Assembly (NCBI GenBank): GCA_021014325.1
Contig: CM037462.1
Coordinates: forward strand, 3,380,318 to 3,444,317
Reading direction: 5' to 3'
Length of the DNA: 64,000 bases
Source: Plazaster borealis
Taxonomy: Eukaryota; Echinodermata; Asteroidea; Forcipulatida; Labidiasteridae
Under the pieces are notes generated by a model. That model was given only the letters and a program-made list of their open reading frames with translations, searched no databases and was not told the DNA's origin. A program made the translations under genes and the position numbers. Of the stretch, positions 34,601-46,600 are shown in pieces. Numbering within the stretch: the first letter of the stretch is position 1; each line of letters opens with the position of its first letter.

Positions 34601-37600
34601 TCCGGGGTGGATTAAATCACCACTGCGAGCCTTGGGGGGGGGGGGGGGGGACGGGCGGGGAGGTGATCTGCAAGGTGTAATTAGCCTAGTGAGAGTTCGT
34701 GACCATACATCTGAACTTCTAAAGGACATGATGGGTCAGAAATTGAGAAAAACGTCTGTAAAGTATCTCAGGGGCATCACATTGTAACCCACGTCTTGGT
34801 GAAAATATCCATCTGACAGAGTCCCTCGAGACAGGGCCAGTCACCCCCCCCCCCAAGAATTATTAACAAACTCCCTTTCCGCCAGAGGGTGCGAGCACGT
34901 CCCTCCCCCCTGCAATACCAAAAGTGCTTGCTTTCTCTACTACCTCCGGTGGCAACAACCCACCCAAACGAAGCTGAAATGGCAAACTACAAAAGAGCTA
35001 CCGCCGCCTTGTTGCTAAGACCACGGGCAACAGACTGGCAATGTGCGTCATTCCAGTTACTACGTTGTTGCTGCCCAACGGTCATGGTCACGACCTCTAA
35101 CCTTTTACAGAACCAGTATGAAGGATCTCTTGTTTAATATCGAGACCGCCCTTTCTGCGACGATGGGGGATTTATTGGGGGGGGGGGAGGGTGGCGATGT
35201 ACCGTCGGAAGCGCGTCGGCCTGGGGTACCCAGGGGGGAGTTACGGTGTGTTCTTTCTCTGACAAACGGCACGGCAAAATCTCCGCCACTTAACCGTTTA
35301 ATTTCGGCTCCCACGCGGTCCTAAGTGGGTTTGTTTGCCGGGATAAGGTAGCTCCCTTCGCACCGTCGAGCGTAGGGTTGTTGTCGAAGGCTCTGGAAAA
35401 ACAACAAATGCATCGCCAAATATACTCGTCCCGAGCCTCGATCGCCCATGATCGAATCAATGGACCGTTTCTTTCTCTTTGCAAACAGAAAATATACCCA
35501 CGCTAAATCAATTAATTCGTTGTCTGCCGACAGAAAATTTGACTGTGGATTTGCTTTAGCCATTCGGAAAATCTCCTTTCTGTAGGCTACATCTAAAAAC
35601 AACACTTAATTAGTGTCCCACAAAATCTAACATCTAGCGATGCCTTTTATCATTATAGTGAGTCAGTTTAAACTCAATTCAATTCAATTATTTATTCATC
35701 ATGCCGGCATGAAAACCGTTACCTCGGTTTGCCAAAAAAAACACCGCCAAATTATATTCAAAGATTGCTTAAAATTGAACACTGTCATTTAAATGTCATT
35801 GCTTGTTCCACGATAAAGTCCGACCTTTAGAAACTAGTTTCAATATTTTTGTTTCTCGCCTTGTGAATATGGTCAAAAGTAATCTTAAAAGGGGACCACA
35901 CGTGGTGTATATGTCACGAAGATTCACAAAAACAAAACTGTTCAAAAGGTTAGGATGTCGTCATAAACGACAAACGGACAGAAACATAATGTCATTAGGC
36001 TATAAATAACCCCCCAAATATGTCACAGTGATGGATTTACATCAAACAAAATATCAACAAGCTTATTGATACGCATAAAGAAGAAAACAACTAGCTGGTG
36101 AAACGTCATCGAAATCGGTTATAAACACAAGTGAGCCAATTCATTGGATTAACATTGTACGGGGTGACTCGTACACGCACGCTGCATACATTAACTTCAA
36201 TGTGGAGTTGTATGGCTGGTGACGTCATGAAGTGGTTCACCGCGCTTGTCGGTATGTGTATTTAAAAAAAAAACCTGCACACGCCACTCACGCTATGACG
36301 TGAACCAGGTCATGAATATGCATGTTATTGCGGTTCATATAGTGTGTCTGCACACAGGCTCTCGTGTACTATGGAGTGTGTGGTAGGCTTAACGATTTCG
36401 GGACCAGACTGGCTTCTCTTATGGGTCCCGCCTCCCTCCCTACGTCAGACGGTTTATGACCTTACGTCAGAACAGACCCTGGAAGTTTGTTGTGAAAGGA
36501 TTTTCTTTTAACAACAAAATTTCGGCTGGGTATAACAACAGGCCCAGTGCCCAACAAAATGTGGTAACTGTCTAAATATAGACCACTCGAACCAACTCAA
36601 CACATGGAGTAAAGTCATCACATAAATGTTATTGTTACCAAATTTGGGTGGAAACTTGACTGAAAAAATCCTCAACGTATCCTCCCAAATACCAAAGGCA
36701 AAAGAGGTGCGTGTAGTCCAACTACAATTAAGCCTGGCCTTTCACAAAAAACGCTTCATCATAGTGTTAAAGGCATTTTACACGTTTGGTAATTACTCAA
36801 AATATATATTAGCATAAAAACTTACTTGGTAACAAGTAACAGAGAGCTGTTGATAGTATAAAACATTGTGAGAAACGACTCCCTCTGAAGTAACGTAGTT
36901 TTTGAGAAAGAGGTAATTTCTCACTAAAATAATAAAAGACTTTTAGCTAGAAGCCTTTTATTCCTATCTGAAAGCACACAAATTTGTACAACAAGGGTGT
37001 TTTTCTTTCATCATTTTCTTGCAACTTCGATGACCAATTGAGCCCAAATTTTCACAGGCTTGTTATATTATGCATATGTTGGGATAAACCAAGTGAGAAC
37101 ACTGGTCTTTGACAATTACCAAACGTGTACGATACCCTTAAATACGTCATCCAAAAATCGGTTTAAGAAATCTCAGTCAACGTTGAGTTTGGAAAACAAA
37201 ACATATTTGTTTTCCAAAACACCCAAGTACGTAATGGTGGAAAAAATGTTTTCAAACGGTACACATTGTTTTTTTACGGAAACTTCTTACAATTTCAAAT
37301 TTTCATCACAATTTCTTCTCCTAAAGTACACAGGGAAAAAGGGGAAAAAACAATTACAAGACCAGTTTGTGACGGTACTGATTTTTCCCGCATAACTGTT
37401 TTTTAGAGGCATCGTACACGTTTGGTAATTGGAGCCAATTGTTTGTTTCAAACCTATATAGTTGTAGATATATACCATAACACTAACCTGTGAAAATTTC
37501 ATTTCAAAAGGTGGTAGCATTTTTGAGATATTGCCGAAAATCTGGAGCGGTTATGTCCACGCTGGAAGAATAATCTGCATTGGAATACACACTCTAGAAG

Positions 37601-40600
37601 CGTTACGCGTAAGATTCAAAAGTTTGGGGGGATAAAAAGTGATATATTTTTCCATAACCGCAGTACTTCGAAGTGAAAAGTTTCTCAAAATGCATCCAAA
37701 GCTGCTGTAATTCTCACCAAGTAAGTTTGTATTGCCATTATTTATCAGAGTCATTACCAAATGTGTACGATGCCTTTAAATCTTAGAGGCAGTGCACTTT
37801 ACGGCTGTTAAAAATTAATCAACGAAACCTTTCACTTCGCGAGCACCAGTTAAGTTGGTTTAAGATTTCCCCTACCTTCACTTAAATTCTACGGTCAATA
37901 ATAAGATATATAAAACCCCAAAGCGTGCGCCTTGCTCCACCAGTAAATCAAGAAGATTCCACCTCCGTCTTTAGAGCGGTCCATGAAGAATAATCAATGT
38001 TTAAACAAAATAAATTCAATCTTTTTGGGGAAATGTGGGTGGGTGGGTGGATCTAAGTACGTGTGTGGGTCGAAATTATATAACACAGAAACAACTAGTG
38101 TTAGAAATTCACGGTGCTGAGCACATGAGTGTGTTTAGTGTTGGGTTTTTTTTACCGGCAGTTCACAAGTTGATCCATGTGACCGGGTCCCGTTTTATCA
38201 ACCAAACTTCCCTGGTGCCGATTTATTTTGTTTCGGGGTCATTTGAAAGTCAGGGTTCTCTTCAAAACAATACGGGGGCGGGGGATCGGAGGCGACCGAC
38301 GTGCTGGTGGTATTTCACTTCGGTGTTTTTTTGTGTAGTTGAAAAGTCCACCTTTTGGGCGGTTGCTGGTATAGTCATGTACCTGTACATATGTTCACAA
38401 ATTATGTACAAATGTACATTAATAGTAGAGTCGAAGTATAATGCTCGGGTGAATGGTGCATGAGTGTGCTATTTTGTGGAGGTCACCAATACGCATGGTA
38501 GTTGGTACACAAGCCTTACCACCAACTCGGTGTGAAGTTGCAACCACCTAAGCACTGAAAAATCAAATGGTAATTCCCCCTCCCTCCCCCCCCCCACAAC
38601 ACACGGTCTCAGAACAAATACACATCTGGTCCTTTCTGAAACATTGATTTTTTTCTTCTTTCTATCCCTGCTTGTGAAATAATCCATTAGGTGTGTTGTA
38701 AAGTGGATACGGACCTTTTGATTATGATGTGGGCGGCTTTGGTCTCCGTATTTGAGTAGCCGAGCAACCCTGGGAAGGGAACCAAGTCTTGGTCGCGGCT
38801 GTTTTGGGGGTCTGGAACCGGAAAGCTTACGCCCTCCAGTCTCCAAAACCGAACAGGAAAAACCAGCTCCCCATAACATTATTTTCCTACATACAATCTC
38901 CGTGCAGTCTATTTTTGGGGTTGTACATAAATTCGATGGAACACCAATTTCGTCTAGACATGGGAACATTATCTTGATATAAACGCTGTCATTTGGTGAT
39001 ATAATTATAAACCAAGTACATTTAGTTTTCCGCGTAATTTTAGAAACCCATGCAACTTTGTCAACTAAGAAACCACACTATAGGAAGTTTACAGGAAGCA
39101 GGGATGAAATGAAGTACTATGGTTTCCTTACAACTTTAGGAGCTCCGGTCTCCGGCCATACTTTGGGTGAAGCAACATATTATCAAAGCGTAAAGCAAAT
39201 AGGTGGACGAAGTGTAAAACCAATTTACAAGCTTCTCTAAATTTAACCTCTGCTCTGCCTATATCGACGCGTACCCGCTTTAAACACAACCCCATTCTTA
39301 CAATTATTGACAATTCAAATTGTAATCGCTGGTGTTCCAAAAAACTTCGGGCAGAACTTTTGTGTTGGTGTATGCAGCCGCGCTCATTTTGGCTTGGCGT
39401 TGGGACGCCAAGAGCTTATGCAAGATCAGACGCGTTTGTTGGTGAAGGTTGGCGTGGCGTGGCGCTTTATGGACCTGCCGATCCGGGAGATGGGTTTTTT
39501 TTATAGAGGGGGGGTTCCCGGCGTCATGGTCTTCATAGTTCACGTTAGGATAATCAAAAGGATAATACGAGAGATGTGCAAGGTTTGTGTATTGTCATGC
39601 TTGCAGCGTTGTTTGCGCTGTGAAATAATAAACACGTCAGACAAAAGGCCACATCGACGGATGTATTGACCAGTTTCTGCACAACAAGCTACAGCGTGCC
39701 AGTTTAGCAGATAGTTGCAATTCACGGTGCTATTAGAAACGAAATAATTCATAACTTTACAGAGTATGCCCTCTAGCAAAAAAAAAGAAGAAGAACTATA
39801 GCAACTGTTACTATCAGTGAAAAGCTAGAATATTATTACCATATACTTTAATAGATGTTAATAGAATGTTAAAGGTATCGTACACGTTTGGAATGACTCA
39901 AAACAAATATTAGCATAAACACTTAGGCCTACTTGGTAACAAGCAACGGAGAGCTGTTGATAGTATAAAACATTGTAGGAAACGACTCCCTCTGAAGTAA
40001 CGTAGTTTTTGAGAAAGAGGTAATTTCTCACTAAAATAAAAAAAAAAAAAACTTCTTGCAATAATTGTTTATTACTATATCTAAAAGCACATATTTGGAC
40101 ATACATGTTGGGTCACAAAAAGTATGGATACTGTTCTTTGACAGTTAACCAATCTTGTCCTTGTTCTTTAACATGTATAATATACTTGTTTGATAAATAC
40201 AGAACCAGAGTGGTTTCGGTCTTCGTTTAGATCAAGTGGTAAGATTTGCACTGTCACCATAAAGCACTACTACGACAGAGTATACAATGGAATCACGCCA
40301 CTCAGAGCAGTCATCGAAAGACCACTCGATTGTTCATAAAAAACAAATGTTCCCAGGCACTGCAAGAAAGTTTGTATCGAATGATTGATAAGCTGTTAGT
40401 ATCCCAGTGAAAACGAAACCATGAACTAGCTGCCACTCCACATTGTCGTGTACCCTTTAAAGTAAAATGAAACTTGTGGTTCGGGATTCACAATTTGTAT
40501 TGAAATGTCGACCGATGAATGATGTGTGCGAGATTCTTCAGTAGATTCCATAAATAAATACAATGGTCTAATTGAAATGTCAGATAAATGGTCACGAGCA

Positions 40601-43600
40601 ACTTGTGCAAATACTACCGGAATAGTGACGGCATTAGGTTGCTTTCTGTTTGGCAACAAACGGATGGGCATTTTGCAAAATTTGAGTTGGTTGAAAATGA
40701 ATTGTGTATAATGTACACAAAGCGGTGTGCATCATTCACAGAAATACTGCTCTGCGTGTCCGCTGCGGTTAAAAAGACTTTCCGATGGTTCAAAAAAAGT
40801 TTCGACACGCGAGAATAACTGGAGAACGATCGGGCTTAGCTAGCGGATAGTGGCAGGAAATAAAAACCTTGGTGTTACATGACAGGTTTTGTTTTGTAGC
40901 TCAATGGCAAACGTAATAGGTGAGGCAAGGGTGATCACAAACAAGCGATGAGGGAAAAGGTTGTAATTTTGGGTCAACTAAACACAACCTGATAATGTTT
41001 AGTTTTGTTGTTGGGTGCAGGACTGCACGTATTGTGTTTCTTTCGAAATGTAATGGTATGTGATATTTGGTGAACAATGCCGAACTATGTAAACTGCGGA
41101 TTGTGCTTCTATGGGCCCCCCTGTGCCAACATTCTCATTATCAGAATTCGTCGAATTTTGTCTAGAAATAATGTCCATGACTGTAGATGTTACCGCAAAA
41201 CTCAAATGCAAACACAACACAGACCCTGGATGGGCTCTCTGCCATGTCTAAAAATATTATCTGTACGTAATTCAAGGTAAAGTAAACCAAACTATGCAAC
41301 CGGTGGATGAGTCTTTGTTAAAAATTTGACCTCATTTTCTTTACCCTACATAAAAGAGAAATAAAACTGCCCCGCTGGTGTTGAATGAAACACCCATTCT
41401 CCTGCCAAAGGCCTGTGGGTCCGGGCCGGGCTGGAGTGCGACCTTGTTAAAATTATTGTTCTTTGTGCGACGGGGCTGCGTAGGCGCTGATCGGGTTGCG
41501 TAGGTGGGGTTATCAAAGGAAACAAAATAGGTGCGCGAAACCATAAACATACACAAACTTTGCTTTAGTGACAATAGGCGGGTCGCACTTTTCTTATCTC
41601 CATGGCGGCCATGTTGGACTGTGGATTCTTTTGTTCTCCTGGAGTCGTGTGTCCGGTTTGCTATCTTGTCACCACGGAAAGAAAGAGACCGATTTTACCT
41701 GTCAACCTTGCCCCTTTTTATACCGTCGATTTTGACAAGTTTACGGTGGAGGCATAGCAAACAGACCAGCCACATTTTGTGTTTACTCCCCCCCCACTAT
41801 ACACAACAGTCTTGGATGTTTACTTGCTACCACGCAGTATTTTCAACTCAAACATGGTTGTTGGGACTTCTTAACCAAACCGATGACGTCATAGGTTTAC
41901 TTAATGTTTATGTTTCTCTTTTCAGGGGGGCGTTCTTACATTGCTTTGAATGCCAGGTCATTAGTATCCCGAAATTGTTTTTCTTCGAATGGGGCGGAGA
42001 ATGGGTTCGCGTGTTTACACAGCTCTCCCCTCCCCGAAGAAAAAAGCAAAATACATCATCTGTTTATGTTGGATTGTGTTTTCTTTCAAGATGACGATAT
42101 TCGGCCTCGTCTCACTGCCGACACCATAACATAATTATTTAATTTTATGAAGTTTTTTTAAGGGGGCGTTAAAGTTGCCCTCCCCACCATATACCCCTTG
42201 CTGAGTAGTCTTTTGTTAACATGATATCATTTGTTTGTTTGTTCAAAGTATGTACGAAAGGGGGCGACGTGAGACCCCCCCGTCAATTGTGCAAACTATG
42301 GGAACGTAAATAAATCAAACTTTACTTTCTCAGTAAACTGCATTAATCATAATATGTTGAGTTTCCTGTCTTTGTTGCCGTTTATTCTCTACATGTCACG
42401 AATGTGGGTTATTATTATCACAAGCCCATTTCTATACAAATATACACCCCTTTGAGATAATGCAACATGAGAAACAAATCGCTATAAGAAACATTCGCTT
42501 GAAATGCAAGATCTTCATCAACGGTATTAAGATCATTTGCCTTTAGAAAATAACTTTAAGCTAAAAGCGAAACTCATTCTGCTACATACTAAATTCTTAG
42601 ACCACGATTGGCGAACCTGTGTAAGAACAAAGACATTTTCGTTGGCAGCATGCCACACTGCCTTTCCACATGGCATTTCCTCGTAGGCCTTTGGGTTACA
42701 TCATCCAGTTTAATTATTCCATTGCCATGGAGCTATAAAATAAGGCCTATTCTCAGCAGCTCTGAAAAATATAAAGTATAAACTCAACCCTAGAATAGAC
42801 TTTTATTTAATCTACCAAATTCAGACAGTAAACGCCCATTATACTTTAATGTGATTGTTCTGCCGCACCTCTGGGCAAGTTACCATTTCTTGGTTTATAG
42901 GTATTGTACACTTTTGGTAACAGCTCAAAATCAGTGTCCACATTTTGTGTGATTCAACATGTGCATGAACAAACAAACCTGTGAGATTTTGAGCTCAATT
43001 GGTCATCGAGGTCACGAGAAAATAGTGAAAAGAGACCTTATTCTGGGGGTTTTTCAAACATCGAGTTTTTATCGCGCGTGATAAAAACATTGTTTTACTC
43101 ATTTCTCAGAAACGATAGCATTTTAGGCAAAAATATTTTAAGGAACACTTTTCTACCATTACTTACTTTAAATCATGTAAGTTAAGTGTGAATCTGTGAA
43201 CATTTGTGTTTTTCGTTCTTTATACCAATAGTGTACAGGGCCTTTAACTTAAAGTTGGCAAATGCTTTGTGAAGGGGCGGGGTCTCTCCCGGTGGTTGGC
43301 GATTGGCTGGTTTCATCACATGACGTTTATTATTGGTTAATCAAGACCTTAGAATGGACACTTTCTCTCTGCAGTAAAGTGCCTAACTGTACATGTACAT
43401 ACATGTACATAGAAAATAACTACACACACATGCACCAGGCTCTGTTCAATTTCATAGATTCCACAACGAGATGACCTTGCAGAAATGCAATAACCTAGAT
43501 CGCCACGAGCGACCAAAGCACTTTCGTATGATCATACAATGAATGGCCTCCTCCAGAAACCCACAGTGTAATGAGAGCAGAATATAAGCTTCCCTAACCG

Positions 43601-46600
43601 AAACACCATCAACAGTTTATATTTCATAAATTATCTATCCAACAATTTTCTCTCTCTTTTTCCATGAATGCTACATGCCTCATGACGACCCAAGGCCACG
43701 CCACACCCACGCAGCGTATGATTATGAAGGATTAATGTCGCTACAACACGCAGAACCCGGGATGAGTTACAGATCTGGGACAAGTTCACGTTACACGGAA
43801 CCTGGGCCAAATTTCATAAAAGCATGTAAGCACGAAAACCTGCTAAGCACAGAAAACTCTAGCTTAAGAAAAATAGGTTACCCGCCAAAATACCATACAG
43901 TTACCATTGCTGTGACTGGTATCCCACTCATTTCTTGCTTATACAAAGAAATTTGTTGAGCAATTTTCTGCTACACAGCTTTATGAATAATGGGCCCAGC
44001 TTATAGGCGTAACGTTCGACTAAGCAGAAACGAGTCACCGGTCGCCAATGCATTGCGTCCCTCATTATACCCAAAGCTAGTCCCCTGTGTAAAACCTGCT
44101 AAGTGATACTTTACTGCTTAGCAGCTGTATCAAATCGAGCCCTATTAGGTCTCCAAATATTACCTAATGATGCAATTTGATACAGTTTTAAGGAAAGGTT
44201 AACCGCCAGTGTATATACTGTTAACCTAGCCTGGTTGTTGACATACTTTGTCCAAACAACACTTATGTGTGGGTTGAAATGATATTGTATGCAGTTCTTT
44301 AGCAAAACCATAATTCCAATAATGCTGTTTCCATGTGGAGCTTTTAGTGCACAAAACAACGGGTCTCCGGGGGTGGGCATGGAGGCCTAAAGCGGCCGAG
44401 GAAATTTGGAAGAGGGTACAATGCAAGGCCATTCCTCGCTGATCATGAATATAGGCCTCATGAATCAATTGAGTAATAAAAGGCGACGTTTCGACCAGGT
44501 TGCTATGGTGGTCTTCAACCCGAGTCTGTATAATCTTCATGATTTGGATTCCGATCTCGTAAAAGACCTGGGCCCAATTTCATAGAGCTGCTTAAGCAGA
44601 AAATATTGCTTAACAATTTTCTGCTTAGCAGCAATGAGCAGGATACCAGTCACAAATTGTACTTGTGACATGGTAGTTTGGCTGGTAACCCTATTCTGGT
44701 AAGCATTATTTTGCTGTGCTTAGCTACTTTTTGTGCTTAAGCAGCTCTATGAAATTGGGCCCTGTACACCCGACAGCCACTCAAGACCAAATCTCTTGTC
44801 CTGATTTGTGTTACCCTTTCCAACTATATGGCATGATTGAACGCCAAATCAATGTCAACACATCTGCAGGCGGGAAATGGTACCCAGACGTCTACAGCGG
44901 AAACTCCACACCCCCCAGTGGGTTGTGAGAACTCCAATACATCGTCGCGGTGTACTTGAAGTCGAGTGAGTAACAGAGAAGGCTGCTATAACATATTAAA
45001 CCCCCAAAACGGTAATGGAGAATCAACCATTAATCCTGAGTCAGATCGGCGGGATATACCCTAACAGTTTTTGGATCAAACCCAACCGCACACTAAATAC
45101 GTGCTAACCTTTCAAAAAAGATTCGCTGGTAGACTAGTACACAGAGCGAGTGCAACAGCCCTCAGTCATCGCTTTGTCAGCCGAAATAGAAGTAGACTTA
45201 TGAGAGGAAGGTGACAGCATTCGATGTCACACTGCTCCCTTAATAATCTCACAAGCGACCCCCCTCTATTTTGTGCGGTTAGTGACCCCTAACAAAAAAT
45301 AAAACGGTATAATAACTAGCTCCGGGGTCGTTGGTATTCATTTCAGAACATTCTCTATTATAACTTTGCATTATTATTTCGGTCTCACCATGACACGCAT
45401 AGCAGCTAAGGCCGTTCACCTTGCTTCTATAATTTATTTCTTTAATCAGAGAGTTCCTCTGCCTGGTGCATAAAGGAATAAGGTCACTGGGCCGTCCTCA
45501 ATACGGGGTTGATATGATCACATAGATGTATCAGAAGCCCTTGCCGATGAACCCCCCAACAAAAAACCAAAACACTACTCGATCTTTAATCAAATATCCC
45601 CCAAGCGGCCAAGCCCCCCAAAATAGCTGAAGAAACCAAAACAAAACTTTCGCTTCTTGTAAACTCGTCATCAACCTCTGACAACTCGACGGGAAAACTT
45701 TATAACGTGGTGCATCCATTACTTTTTGGAGGTAAACAGAGTTGAACTATAGAATTTTTGCCAATGGATTGATGATAATACGCCAGGGCCGTTTTGGCAT
45801 GACCGTCCTTGATCCGCAAGATGGGACTGTGAACCTAGTTTCGATCACCAAACTGGCAGAATTGGTAAAACAGGTTTATCTCCATGCGAAAAAGAAGAAG
45901 ACAAACCAAGCACCAGCCTCATTAAAACACCAACAGCATACGACGACACTATTCAGGTGAAATCTCTCAATCAATTTCCAACACATTGTTACGCATCAAA
46001 TACTTTTTTTTTAATTTGAAGGTAAAACCTACGAATGGGTGGTTATTACAGAGCACCACTGGGTTATCAGAATCACTTCACTTAATTGTGTTACCGCAAA
46101 CCTGAAACCTGTAAAAATTCGCAGCATGCTAAAATAAAGCAAGGGACACCTGCTAAATTGCTGTCGTGTGAAAAGGGCTTAAAACACTACAAGAGAAACA
46201 CTGTCTAAATTAACTTACCTGCGTCTCGCTCAGGTTCTGTAGTGCTTGCATTAATGTTTGGTCTTGTCGCTGTGACTGTAATGACACCACACAAAAAATG
46301 ATGATAGAGTTTTACTCGGGCTATAAAAGGGGCTGTTTCAGTGCAGGTTTGCCCCGATGCAATTAGCCTTTTTGGGGATTATGGCGAACACTATAGGAGT
46401 GCACTATTTGGTTTGGGTTTATACAGGACAGATTTACCCAAACCAAAACAGTGCAATAGTATGTCCACCATATCTCAACATGGTTTATATCTCAACCTGG
46501 TTTTTGTCGTTGAAGGCTTGCATCCTACACCATATGTAATATTGCATGTTGGTAATGACCAAAGGATATGCAAGTTCAACGAAGGACCTGCATCAGAATT

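Larger units (their letters stand above)
27829..46218 (-). other. MIDN intron 3 (18.4 kb, phase 0)
   Basis: The largest intron. It holds the minisatellite (28031-28452) and family A, B, C and D copies listed separately. Perfect TGACGTCA sites are at 31931, 32632, 36220 and 41884, and a CArG-type CCATATTTGG at 29240-29249. Stretches 28453-30742, 30989-32822, 33211-36766, 37780-39868, 40172-42894 and 43248-43803 show no recognised gene or repeat beyond G/C homopolymers. Several ORFs of 100-208 codons there have no domain and usually overlap an open frame on the other strand. A further alternative exon cannot be excluded. Confidence 0.8.

Noticed and set aside
38469..38969. Minus-strand ORF of 166 codons
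   Set aside because: No domain; overlapped by an open frame on the other strand; no matching splice phase with MIDN exons on either side.
41531..42094. Plus-strand ORF of 187 codons
   Set aside because: Composition rich in Phe, Leu, Ser and Cys, no domain, no splice partners; within an intron.
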